Source: Puniceibacterium sp. IMCC21224
Lineage (GTDB): Bacteria > Pseudomonadota > Alphaproteobacteria > Rhodobacterales > Rhodobacteraceae
Length of the DNA: 64,000 bases
Direction: 5' to 3'
NCBI RefSeq assembly: GCF_001038505.1
Contig: NZ_LDPY01000001.1
Span: 2,728,001-2,792,000, forward strand
Every line of letters begins with the position of its first letter. The stretch's first letter is position 1. This document shows positions 33,030-41,539 of this stretch, piece after piece. The translations under genes and the position numbers were made by a program. The notes under the pieces are model-generated. The model saw only the letters and a list, made by a program, of their open reading frames with translations. It was not told the origin of the DNA and made no database searches.

Positions 33030-33833
33030 ATGACCGAACCACATATCACAGACAGCCACTGCCACCTCGACTTTCCGGATTTCGACGGCGAACTTGCCGC
33101 CGTTCTGGAGCGCGCCAGCGCCGCAGGGGTGCACCGAATGGTCACGATCTGCACGCGGATGCGCAGCGAACCAAAGGTGCGCGCACTGGCCGAGGCGCAT
33201 GAACAGGTGTTCTACGCCGCAGGCATCCACCCGATGAGCGCCGCCGAAGAGCCGCTGGTCAGCGTCGATCAGCTCGTGGCGCTGTCGCAACACCCCAAAT
33301 TTGTCGGATTGGGTGAGACCGGACTCGATTATCACTACACCGCCGACAGCGCCGAGGTGCAGAAACAAAGTCTGCGCATTCACATCGCGGCGGCGCAGGA
33401 AACCGGCCTGCCGCTGATTATCCACGCGCGCGCCGCCGATGACGACATGGCCCGCATCCTGACTGAAACCTACCGTGCGCGCCCCTACTCTTGTGTGATG
33501 CACTGCTTCTCGTCCAGCCCAGAGCTCGCCCGTGTCGCGCTCGACCTTGGCTTTTACCTGTCGATGTCCGGCATCGCCGCGTTTCCCAAAAGTCAGGCGC
33601 TGCGCGACATCTTTGCGGCCGCTCCGCTTGACCGTATCCTTGTGGAAACCGATAGCCCCTACCTCGCTCCGCCACCGCATCGCGGCAAGCGGAACGAACC
33701 GGCCTATACCGCACACACCGCCCGCGTCGCGGCCACGGTATTTGACCTCGACTACGCCGATTTCGCCGCGCAGGCCGAACAGAATTTCGAACGCCTGTTT
33801 GCCAAGGTCACCGCTTATCAGGCCGCCGCATGA
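33030..33833 (+). CDS. tatD: TatD family metal-dependent hydrolase
   Basis: This 267-residue TIM-barrel nuclease/hydrolase has metal ligands His10 and His12 (DSHCHLDF), Glu in LGETGLDYHY, His in IIHARA, His in VMHCFSSS, and Asp in ETDSPYLAPPPHRGK. TatD proteins are Mg-dependent 3'-5' DNA exonucleases or deoxyribonucleases; the exact role here is inferred. It overlaps the MBL gene by four bases. Confidence 0.92.
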   Translation: MTEPHITDSHCHLDFPDFDGELAAVLERASAAGVHRMVTICTRMRSEPKVRALAEAHEQVFYAAGIHPMSAAEEPLVSVDQLVALSQHPKFVGLGETGLDYHYTADSAEVQKQSLRIHIAAAQETGLPLIIHARAADDDMARILTETYRARPYSCVMHCFSSSPELARVALDLGFYLSMSGIAAFPKSQALRDIFAAAPLDRILVETDSPYLAPPPHRGKRNEPAYTAHTARVAATVFDLDYADFAAQAEQNFERLFAKVTAYQAAA

Positions 33834-34645
33834 CGTCTGAACTGCGTTTCACCATCCTTGGGTGCGGCTCGTCCGGCGGCGTGCCGCGGCTGGGCGGACA
33901 CTGGGGCGACTGCGACCCCGCAAACCCGCGCAACATCCGCCGACGTTGCTCGCTATTGGTTGAGCGTGAAACACCCGATGGCGTCACCCGCGTGCTAATC
34001 GACACCTCGCCGGACCTGCGCTCTCAGCTGCTGGATGCGGGAATCGGATTGTTGGACGGCGTCGCCTATACCCATGCCCATGCTGACCACGTCCACGGCA
34101 TCGACGATTTGCGGATGATCGTGTTCAATAAACGCCAGCGTCTGGCGGTCTGGGCCGACACAGTAACACAACAAAGCCTGTATGACCGCTTTGCCTATGC
34201 CTTTATCCAACCCCAAGGCAGCCAATATCCCGCGATCCTCGATATGCATACCATCAACGGGAACTTCACCATCTCCGGTGCTGGCGGCGATATCACGCTT
34301 ACCCCGTTCGAGGTCAATCACGGCGGCATCGACGCGCTGGGGTTCCGCATTGGCGGGCTGGCCTACCTGCCCGACGTCCTGCAGATCCCTGACGCAGTCT
34401 GGCCGGTGCTGGACGACCTCGATTGCTGGATCGTCGACTCGCTGCGCCGCACCCCACATCCGAGCCACTCCCATCTGGCACAAACGCTGGGCTGGATCGA
34501 TCGTATGGCGCCCAAACGCGCAGTGCTGACCAACATGCATATCGACCTCGACTACGCGACGGTCGAGTCCGAGACCCCCGCCCACATCACCCCTGCATAC
34601 GACGGCATGGTGATCCGTTACCCGCTGGACGACGCGCACGCCTGA
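33830..34645 (+). CDS. MBL-fold metallo-hydrolase (PhnP-like)
   Basis: This 271-residue metallo-beta-lactamase-fold protein resembles PhnP phosphodiesterases. The N-terminal GCGSSGGVPRLGGHWG, the metal motif THAHADH (82-84-86-87 His/His/Asp/His), FEVNHGGIDALG, and a late LTNMHIDLDY with two more ligands. A Cys-containing CDPANPRNIRRRC region may bind a structural zinc as in PhnP. It is coupled to tatD, as in other Rhodobacterales. The substrate is not known. Confidence 0.88.
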   Translation: MTSELRFTILGCGSSGGVPRLGGHWGDCDPANPRNIRRRCSLLVERETPDGVTRVLIDTSPDLRSQLLDAGIGLLDGVAYTHAHADHVHGIDDLRMIVFNKRQRLAVWADTVTQQSLYDRFAYAFIQPQGSQYPAILDMHTINGNFTISGAGGDITLTPFEVNHGGIDALGFRIGGLAYLPDVLQIPDAVWPVLDDLDCWIVDSLRRTPHPSHSHLAQTLGWIDRMAPKRAVLTNMHIDLDYATVESETPAHITPAYDGMVIRYPLDDAHA

Positions 34646-34730
34646 CTGCCAGACGCCGTTTCTTCTCTTTTTAAATACGCAAATCCTGCCGTGCCAAAAG
34701 CGCCGCGCCGCCATTCCAGAAACCGATCGC

Positions 34731-35666
34731 ATGCAAGCCCTTCTTGACGTCATCCTCCCCGTCTTTTTAGTCATCGGCTTTGGCTATGTCGCCGCATGGC
34801 GTGCCCTCTTTTCCGAAAGCGGCGTCGACGGGCTGATGCAATTCACCCAGAATTTTGCCATCCCCTGCCTGCTGTTTCGCGCGATCTGGACCCTGGATCT
34901 TGGGCAGCATTTCAACCCGCTGCTTCTGGTCAGCTTTTATGCCGGTTCAATCACCGGCTTTACACTGGGGTTGCTGGGTGCGCGCTATCTGTTTCACCGC
35001 GACTGGGAGGATTCTGTCGCCGTCGGGTTCTGCTGCCTGTTTGCCAATTCGCTGATGCTGGGCCTTGCCATTACCGAACGCGCCTTTGGCAGTGACGCGC
35101 TGACCGCCAATTACGCCATCATCGCCCTGCATTCGCCGATCTGCTATGGCATCGGTATCACGGCGATGGAAATCGCACGCGCCCATGCCCGCAACACCAG
35201 CGCGGGCAGTCTGCCGCTCACCGTGCTCAAGGCGATGTTCCGCAACGCGCTGGTGATCGGGATTTCCATCGGCGCCGCGTTCAATATTTTGAATTTGGGT
35301 TTGCCGGCCCCCGTCACCGAAGCGATTGATATGATCGTGCGCACAGCCCTTCCGGTGGCGCTGTTCGGCATGGGCGGCGTGCTCTATCGATATCGCCCAG
35401 AGGGGGATTTCCGCGTCATCGCCTTTGTCTGCGCCATCTCACTGATGCTGCATCCCGCAATCACCTGGACGCTGGGAAGCGCGTTCAACCTGCCGACGGA
35501 TGCCTTCCGCTCGGCGGTGTTGACGGCTGCAATGGCGCCGGGAATCAATGCCTATGTCTTTGCCAACATGTACGGACGGGCGCGCCGCGTTGCAGCCTCG
35601 TCGGTGCTGTTCGCCACGGGGCTTTCGCTGGGCACCGTCTGGGTCTGGCTGGCGCTGCTACCCTGA
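34731..35666 (+). CDS. AEC family transporter
   Basis: This 311-residue membrane protein of the auxin efflux carrier (AEC) family has about ten helices in two five-helix halves. Marks include FTQNFAIPCLLFRAIW, the NSLMLGLAI half-helix and the C-terminal NAYVFANMYGRA. Substrates in bacteria are mostly organic acids or amino acids; unresolved here. The last codons and stop lie in the left arm of a 24-bp perfect inverted repeat. Confidence 0.88.
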   Translation: MQALLDVILPVFLVIGFGYVAAWRALFSESGVDGLMQFTQNFAIPCLLFRAIWTLDLGQHFNPLLLVSFYAGSITGFTLGLLGARYLFHRDWEDSVAVGFCCLFANSLMLGLAITERAFGSDALTANYAIIALHSPICYGIGITAMEIARAHARNTSAGSLPLTVLKAMFRNALVIGISIGAAFNILNLGLPAPVTEAIDMIVRTALPVALFGMGGVLYRYRPEGDFRVIAFVCAISLMLHPAITWTLGSAFNLPTDAFRSAVLTAAMAPGINAYVFANMYGRARRVAASSVLFATGLSLGTVWVWLALLP

Positions 35667-35710
35667 CGCTGCGGAAAGATACAATGCCGCAGCGTCAGGG
35701 TAGCAGCGCC
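35651..35710. repeat. Perfect 24-bp inverted repeat spanning the AEC gene stop
   Basis: The left arm 35651-35674 (starts GGCGCTGCTACCC) and the right arm 35687-35710 (ends GGGTAGCAGCGCC) match without a mismatch across a 12-nt loop. The left arm encodes the final residues ALLP and the stop codon. No T-run follows, so it is not a canonical terminator. Confidence 0.9.
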
Positions 35711-35765
35711 CCGCTGACCAGCGCAGTCTATGCCCTTATTATCACACGAGAGAGACGGAATACTG

Positions 35766-36389
35766 ATGGTCAAGCCGATTTCGGATATCCGCCGCCCGGC
35801 CATTGTTCAGGCCGCGATCAAGACCATCGGCAAACACGGACTGCCCCTGCCCTCTTACGACCTGATCGCCGAAGAGGCCGACATGTCACGCCAGTTGATC
35901 CGGCACTATTTCCCCGATCCCGAAACATTGATGGTCTCGGTCTGTGACGGGTTGGCTGCCGCCTATAAAGAGGCACTGATGAAAGGAATTCTGGCTGCCG
36001 ACAAAACCGAGCGGCTGCCGATGTTCCTGGATTTCTACTTTGACTTCCTCGCCGGCAAAGATCTGGCCAAACCTGCCGACGACGCAACCTATGATGCCAT
36101 GATGTCTCTTGCTGCCGGATCGGCCAAAATCCGCAAGAACCTGCATGATCAATATGCTCTGCTGCAATTCACCATCGCGCACGAGGTGCAGATCAGCAAC
36201 CCGACGCTCAGCCAGTCAGCCTGCCGCGAAATCGGTTATTTGTTTGTGGCGATCATGTATGGCCACTGGAAAATGGTAGCGAGCCTTGGGTTCTCAGCTG
36301 AACACAACCGCGTGTCGCGTGCGGCCATCGACCGGCTGATCGCCTCGTATGTCGCCCATTACGACGACCCGGACGATCAGGATCCCTGA
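35766..36389 (+). CDS. TetR/AcrR family transcriptional regulator
   Basis: This 207-residue regulator has the N-terminal TetR helix-turn-helix (about residues 8-52: RPAIVQAAIKTIGKHGLPLP, then YDLIAEEADMSRQLIRHYF). The ligand domain has YDAMMSLAAGSAKIRKNLHD, resembling BetI-type regulators. ATG 35766 is taken over 35730 because the HTH then begins at the usual distance. The target is probably local; the AEC transporter upstream is the nearest candidate. Confidence 0.85.
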   Translation: MVKPISDIRRPAIVQAAIKTIGKHGLPLPSYDLIAEEADMSRQLIRHYFPDPETLMVSVCDGLAAAYKEALMKGILAADKTERLPMFLDFYFDFLAGKDLAKPADDATYDAMMSLAAGSAKIRKNLHDQYALLQFTIAHEVQISNPTLSQSACREIGYLFVAIMYGHWKMVASLGFSAEHNRVSRAAIDRLIASYVAHYDDPDDQDP

Positions 36390-36434
36390 GGCACCACAGA
36401 TGGCGGCAGCCGCATTGTCGCGCTATCGTCGGGA

Positions 36435-37127
36435 TCACTCCGGATCGGGCTCAAAATACGTGGCGCTGTTGATCCGGATCGTTTTGATTGTATCGTCGAG
36501 CCGCCTAAGATGCCGCATCCCTGCATCGACCGCCGCCTGCTGATCACCAAGCTTCACCGCGTTTGCGATGCTCTCGTGATCCTCGATCAACAGCTGCATC
36601 CAATCACCCTTTGACAACTCCAGTGTGCAAAGTCGATCCACCTTTTCCTTCTCGGTCTTGATAACGTCATAGGCAAAGCTGACCTTACCTACGTCACACA
36701 GGGTACGGTGAAAATCATAGTCCAGTCGCGCAAAGGCCGGACGATTTCCGCGCGCAATCGCCGCTTTTTGCAGGGCAAGGCAGGCGTCCAGCGCAGCCCT
36801 GCCCGCGTCGTCACATTCCACCGCAGCCCGGCGCAGCGCGGCCGTTTCGACGGCAGCACGGACAAAGCGCGATTTTTCGATCGCGGCTGCCGAGAACTTT
36901 CTGACCTCTGTCGCCCTTTTGGGGCGAATCGTGATCAGGTCCATATGTTCCAGTTGATTAAAGGCATCCCGCGCCGGTTGGCGCGACACTCCGAATCGGC
37001 TGGCAATTTCGGTTTCCGAAATGCGTGTGCCCGGTAGCAGCCGCATCGACGTAATCTCATCATAGAGATATTCCACAATCCGCTCGACGCTGCTGCGTCG
37101 GTCCTTGCCTCGGGTCGCCTGTGGCAT
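36435..37127 (-). CDS. GntR family regulator (FCD/FadR subfamily)
   Basis: This 230-residue regulator has the N-terminal winged helix (LYDEITSMRLLPGTRISETE, then FGVSRQPARDAFNQLEHMDL) and a C-terminal FCD effector domain. Its metal/ligand residues include Asp/His in RLDYDFHRTLCDVG, His in EDHESIANAV and His in AGMRHLRRLDD. AAAGGGG lies 6 nt before ATG. It converges on the TetR gene with 45 bp between. The effector is unknown, probably a carboxylic acid. Confidence 0.88.
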   Translation of the reverse strand: MPQATRGKDRRSSVERIVEYLYDEITSMRLLPGTRISETEIASRFGVSRQPARDAFNQLEHMDLITIRPKRATEVRKFSAAAIEKSRFVRAAVETAALRRAAVECDDAGRAALDACLALQKAAIARGNRPAFARLDYDFHRTLCDVGKVSFAYDVIKTEKEKVDRLCTLELSKGDWMQLLIEDHESIANAVKLGDQQAAVDAGMRHLRRLDDTIKTIRINSATYFEPDPE

Positions 37128-37561
37128 CGGATTCCCCTTTCAGGTGCTTCTGCATACAAACATATACCGAAAAAACCAGCGCCGCCATGCAGCCCACGAA
37201 AACCGCACCCTGCCGGAAAACATCGCCTGTTTGCCATCGCCTGCAACACCGTGCAGCCACCTGTATCAGGTGCCTTCCCAGCCCTGTCGGCGCAGAAACC
37301 TGCGACCAAGTTTAGCGATTTCCTGACCTCGTGGCACCCGGTTTACAACGTATCAACTGATATGCTAGTATGGTTGTTATGCGTGCGTGACAGTGGCTGA
37401 GAACGGCAAATCAGTCCTGCCGGGGCCAGTCCTTGTCCACACGGCCTCAGACACCACCAGATGTAAGAGGCTCGCCAGCACGCGCGACCCACATCCGGTG
37501 CCATCGAAACTCCGGCGACGTGTCGGCGATCACATTCTGACCTGCCCGGATCAACGCCGGG
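37128..37561. other. Intergenic region upstream of the GntR gene
   Basis: These 434 bp have no supported gene. An A/T-rich island at 37340-37380 contains a plus-strand promoter-like pair, TTTACA (37342-37347) and TAGTAT (37366-37371), 18 bp apart. The only frame after it runs antisense to the secreted protein gene, so a noncoding transcript or a chance match is as likely. Confidence 0.4.
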
Positions 37562-38035
37562 TCAGGGTATCAGGATGGCATCGCGCACGTAACTCTGGCT
37601 CTGTGTTTCAAGATCGTCATAGACAATTTCGACCCGCACCCGCGCGACCGAGCCAAGGTCAAAGCCGAGGTACGTCACACCATCCTCAGGCAACAGGGCA
37701 TTGGGCGCGGCGCTATCCTCGTGACAGGGTGGCAGCGGCCAGTCCGTCATCGGACCATCGTTGACGCCGTAACGCAGCCCGACAAGCCCGCAGCGCCAGG
37801 CAAACAGATGTGTGACATATAGCAAATCCTGCCCGTCATATTCCCGCACCACCACCCAGCTTCCGCTGGTCGCCATCAGGATCGGACGGACCTCGGTCGC
37901 GGTGGTGAAACGCCCGGTCGGCGTTTGCGGTTCAGCCACCGGCATGGGGTCAACAACTGCGGTCCGCGCCCCCTCGCCCGGTGCAGCACCTCCACCCAAC
38001 ACACCCGCTATAACAATCAAAATAAACGTCAGCAT
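37562..38035 (-). CDS. Conserved hypothetical exported protein
   Basis: This 157-residue protein has a hydrophobic N-terminus (LTFILIVIAGVLGGGAAPGE) that looks like a signal peptide or anchor. The body contains SWVVVREYDGQDLLYVTHLF and two cysteines (WRCGLVG, LPPCHED) that could form a disulfide. ATG 38035 has AAAGG 7 nt upstream. No family recognised. Confidence 0.6.
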   Translation of the reverse strand: MLTFILIVIAGVLGGGAAPGEGARTAVVDPMPVAEPQTPTGRFTTATEVRPILMATSGSWVVVREYDGQDLLYVTHLFAWRCGLVGLRYGVNDGPMTDWPLPPCHEDSAAPNALLPEDGVTYLGFDLGSVARVRVEIVYDDLETQSQSYVRDAILIP

Positions 38036-38162
38036 CTCAATACCTTTCCAATACCACGCCTCTCCCCTGACGCCTCGCGAAATAGCGAAGCCGACTGTTG
38101 GCAGGATACCCACGCGCCTGTACTGCTGACACAGCCAGACGAGAAGACAGGCCCCCACAGCC

Positions 38163-39167
38163 ATGCCACAAGACCCGGTCCCGCAGCAAACTGTCAATAT
38201 CCTGATTGTCGGTCAGGCCGGACGGCTGCAATACGAGGCGCTGCTGTTTGCCGCCTCGCTGCGGCACAGCACCACCGGCACCCGGTTTCGCCTGTTTCTG
38301 GCCGAACCGCAGCCCGGTCCGCTCTGGCCCGATGATCCGCGCATCACGGACAGCGTTGTCCGGGATCTGCTGTGCGACCTTGGCGCCACCTTTCTGCCCT
38401 TCACATCCCATCACTTCGGCCAGAGTTATCCTTATGGCAACAAAATCGAGGCGCTGTTTGCCCTGCCCGCCGGCGAACCGTTTGTGTTTTTTGACACTGA
38501 CACGCTGATCACCGGTGATCTGGACACCGTACCGTTTGATTTCGACCGCCCCGCCGCGTCGCTGCGCCGCGAGGGCACCTGGCCGCAGATCGAACTCTAT
38601 GGCCCCGGCTATGGCGCAATCTGGAAATCGCTCTACGACCGCTTTGGGCTTGATTTTGCCAGCTCGCTGGATCTGAGCCAGCCCGATGAATACTGGCAGC
38701 GTTATCTCTATTTCAACGCCGGGTTTTTCTACTACCGCTGCCCGCATGCGTTTGGCCGCCTGTTTCGTGACTACGCGCTGTCGATCCGCGACGATCCCCC
38801 GCCCGAGTTGCTGTGTCAGAGCCTTGATCCATGGCTCGATCAGATCGTCCTGCCGCTGGTGATCCACGCCTTGGGTGGTGGGCGGGAGGCGTTGACATCG
38901 GGATGGCTCGACGGTTCGGTATCCTGCCATTACCGGCTGCTGCCGTTGCTGTATGCGCGCGAGGATGATCAGGTGGTCGACGTGCTGGAATCCGTGACGG
39001 CGCCGCACCGGATCAAGACGGTCCTGGAACGCTATGAGCCATTCAATCGGATGATTTATCAGGGCCGCGGCGCACAGGTGCGCGCGCTGTTTGACCGCAC
39101 GAATCTGCCCCGTCGCGAACAGGCGATCCGCAACCAGATCAAACGCGAAGGCTACTGGTTGCGCTGA
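38163..39167 (+). CDS. Glycosyltransferase-like DxD protein
   Basis: This 334-residue protein begins VNILIVGQAGRLQYEALLFA and carries FVFFDTDTLITGDLD, where the DTD fits the metal-binding motif of GT-A enzymes. It is followed by a FNAGFFYYRCPHAFGRLF core and a long C-terminal helical part. It resembles the DxD gene at 14312 only in this general layout. No membrane helix; donor unknown. It stands alone between a divergent gene and the sulfhydrylase. Confidence 0.55.
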   Translation: MPQDPVPQQTVNILIVGQAGRLQYEALLFAASLRHSTTGTRFRLFLAEPQPGPLWPDDPRITDSVVRDLLCDLGATFLPFTSHHFGQSYPYGNKIEALFALPAGEPFVFFDTDTLITGDLDTVPFDFDRPAASLRREGTWPQIELYGPGYGAIWKSLYDRFGLDFASSLDLSQPDEYWQRYLYFNAGFFYYRCPHAFGRLFRDYALSIRDDPPPELLCQSLDPWLDQIVLPLVIHALGGGREALTSGWLDGSVSCHYRLLPLLYAREDDQVVDVLESVTAPHRIKTVLERYEPFNRMIYQGRGAQVRALFDRTNLPRREQAIRNQIKREGYWLR

Positions 39168-39262
39168 CTCACAGCCCCGGCATTCCGTCGCGGCACAGCC
39201 ACATTGCCCCGTCGCAGCCGATGTCCTAGACCTAGGCAAACATATCGAGGGAGGAACTCCAG

Positions 39263-40555
39263 ATGACTGATGGCCCCAACTACGGCTTTGACACTTTGCA
39301 GGTTCACGCAGGCGCGCGACCCGACCCGGCCACCGGCGCGCGGCAAACACCGATCTACCAGACCACCGCCTATGTGTTCCGCGATGCCGAACACGCTGCC
39401 GCACTCTTTAACCTCCAAGAGGTGGGCTATATTTACTCCCGCCTGACCAACCCCACCGTGGCTGTTCTGCAGGAACGAGTTGCAACGCTTGAGGGCGGTG
39501 TGGGTGCGATCTGCTGCTCTTCGGGGCATGCGGCGCAGATCATGGCGCTGTTCCCGCTGATGAGCCCGGGTAAAAACGTCGTGGTCTCGACCCGCCTTTA
39601 TGGTGGGTCAATCACCCAGTTCAGTCAGACCATCAAGCGCTTTGGCTGGTCCGCCACCTTCGTCGATTTCGACGACACGGCAGCGGTCGAGGCGGCGATT
39701 GACGACGACACCCGCGCGGTGTTCTGCGAATCCATTGCCAATCCGGGCGGCTATATCACCGACCTCGATGCCATTTCGGCGATTTCCGACCGGGCGGGTA
39801 TCCCGCTGATCGTCGACAACACCTCGGCCACGCCCTATCTGTGCCGCCCGTTCGAACATGGGGCCACGCTGGTCGTCCATTCGCTGACCAAGTACCTCAC
39901 CGGCAATGGCACCGTGACCGGCGGCTGCGTCGTTGATTCGGGCAAATTCGACTGGACCGCCAGTGACAAGTTTCCATCGCTCTCCGCCCCCGAACCCGCG
40001 TATCACGGCCTCAAGTTTGCTGAGACGTTCGGCCCACTCGCCTTTACCTTTCACGGCATTGCCATTGGTCTGCGCGACCTTGGCATGACCCTGAATCCGC
40101 AGGCGGCGCATTACACATTGATGGGGATCGAAACCCTGTCCCTGCGCATGCAGCGCCATGTCGAGAATGCGACCCGGATTGCCACCTGGCTCGAGACTCA
40201 TCCGGCTGTTGACGCGGTGACCTATGCCGGCCTGCCGTCTTCGCCTTACAACGACCGGGTTGCGCGGATCTGCCCCAAAGGCGCTGGCGGGTTGTTCACC
40301 ATTGCTCTCAAAGGTGGATACGAATCCTGCATCAAGCTGGTCGATTCGCTCGAAATCTTTAGCCACGTGGCCAACCTTGGCGACACCCGGTCGCTGGTGA
40401 TCCACTCAGCATCGACCACCCACCGGCAGTTGTCACCCGAACAACAGGTCGCGGCGGGTGCGGCACCCAATGTGGTGCGAATCTCGATCGGGATCGAGGA
40501 CGCCGACGATCTGATCGCCGATCTGGATCAGGCCCTGACCAAGGCGAACAGCTGA
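39263..40555 (+). CDS. O-acetylhomoserine aminocarboxypropyltransferase (sulfhydrylase), PLP-dependent
   Basis: This 430-residue Cys/Met-metabolism PLP enzyme makes homocysteine from O-acetylhomoserine and sulfide. The PLP lysine is Lys210 in VVHSLTKYLTG, Asp185 in LIVDNTSATP binds the pyridine nitrogen, and YSRLTNPT and GVGAICCSSGHAA are family blocks. Length and the early QVHAGARPDP fit MetY rather than MetB. A GGGAGGAACTCCAG ribosome region precedes ATG. Confidence 0.92.
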   Translation: MTDGPNYGFDTLQVHAGARPDPATGARQTPIYQTTAYVFRDAEHAAALFNLQEVGYIYSRLTNPTVAVLQERVATLEGGVGAICCSSGHAAQIMALFPLMSPGKNVVVSTRLYGGSITQFSQTIKRFGWSATFVDFDDTAAVEAAIDDDTRAVFCESIANPGGYITDLDAISAISDRAGIPLIVDNTSATPYLCRPFEHGATLVVHSLTKYLTGNGTVTGGCVVDSGKFDWTASDKFPSLSAPEPAYHGLKFAETFGPLAFTFHGIAIGLRDLGMTLNPQAAHYTLMGIETLSLRMQRHVENATRIATWLETHPAVDAVTYAGLPSSPYNDRVARICPKGAGGLFTIALKGGYESCIKLVDSLEIFSHVANLGDTRSLVIHSASTTHRQLSPEQQVAAGAAPNVVRISIGIEDADDLIADLDQALTKANS

Positions 40556-40565
40556 TAAAACCAAA

Positions 40566-40591
40566 CCGACGCGTCGCATGCGGCGCGTCGG
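40566..40591 (-). terminator. Terminator of the SIMPL gene, possibly bidirectional
   Basis: The eight-base stem CCGACGCG / CGCGTCGG with an inner CGCATGCG palindrome is followed on the minus strand by TTTGGTTTTATC. On plus no T-run follows, so it mainly serves the minus gene. Confidence 0.6.
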
Positions 40592-40699
40592 TCAGGCCGT
40601 CTGTGTGGTCTGTTTGAGCGTCGCTTGAGCCCGCTCGCACAGAACACCGGCGGGCCTACACGCGTCAGGCCGGACAGGTGGCAGAACCCGTTTTCTGGG

Positions 40700-41395
40700 C
40701 TATTCCCCGATCGAAAACACCATACTCACCGAAGCAGATATCCCGGTCTCACCCTGCGCCACAGGGACATCGGCGGCACGCATCGACATCATCATTTCCG
40801 GGCGCGGCACTGCGGTGCCGCCTTCGCTGATTGACAGCACCGGACCCAACGTCAGACCCGCCGCATCAGCATAGATCCCGGCGCGGGCCATCGCATCTTT
40901 GACCGCTTTGGCCCGTGCCTGTGCCAGCAGCGGGCCCGGATCCTGCAAGCCAAAATTCAGCCCGTTCAGCGTGTTGGCGCCATCGCTTAGCACCGCGCCT
41001 AGTATTTCCCCCAGTTTCGGCAGGTCGCGCACCCGTACCATCACCTGATTGGACGCAGAAAACCCAGTGATCTCGGGGGCGTCCTGCGACGTGGCACGGT
41101 TATTCCAAACCGGGTTCAGGGACAGATCCATCGTCTGCACGTCGCCGCCAGTGATCTCGAATCCCTCAAGCCGCCCGAGGATTTTCTGCGTCGCCCCCGA
41201 GGTCATGTCCATCGCCGCCGCTGCCGTGTCGGCCTGCGCACTCACCCCTAGGGTGATCGTCGCCATATCGGGTGCGGCGGAAACCTGTCCTTCGCCGCTC
41301 ACCTGGATCCGGGGGGTGGCAGCGTCCTGCGCGGCCAGCGGCGCAGCGAACAACAGAAAAAGCGGTAAAACCGGGGCAATTGACAGACGGCGCAT
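40700..41395 (-). CDS. SIMPL domain periplasmic protein (DUF541)
   Basis: This 231-residue exported protein has a signal peptide (residues 1-22, ending PLAAQ), then the SIMPL fold: RIQVSGEGQVSAAPDMATIT, ITGFSASNQVMVRVRD and ARAKAVKDAMARAGIYADAA. SIMPL proteins form rings in the periplasm or associate with membranes; the role is uncertain. Confidence 0.9.
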   Translation of the reverse strand: MRRLSIAPVLPLFLLFAAPLAAQDAATPRIQVSGEGQVSAAPDMATITLGVSAQADTAAAAMDMTSGATQKILGRLEGFEITGGDVQTMDLSLNPVWNNRATSQDAPEITGFSASNQVMVRVRDLPKLGEILGAVLSDGANTLNGLNFGLQDPGPLLAQARAKAVKDAMARAGIYADAAGLTLGPVLSISEGGTAVPRPEMMMSMRAADVPVAQGETGISASVSMVFSIGE

Positions 41396-41539
41396 GACGG
41401 ATCCCTTTTATGTATCCAACCTAGCCCCAGTTTTGCGCCGCTTCCAACGCCCCTGCAACCGGTCTTTGCTTCCCCTCGGCAAACTCCTGCTGTACATTCT
41501 TTTGAGAAGCAGCAGGAGACTCCCATCCAGCCCGGATGA

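Noticed and set aside
37387..37764. Plus-strand ORF after a promoter-like pair
   Set aside because: Overlaps the supported minus gene at 37562 and has no ribosome site or recognisable domain.
38037..39404. Long minus-strand frame opposite the DxD protein
   Set aside because: Antisense shadow; plus product has a coherent glycosyltransferase-like motif order.
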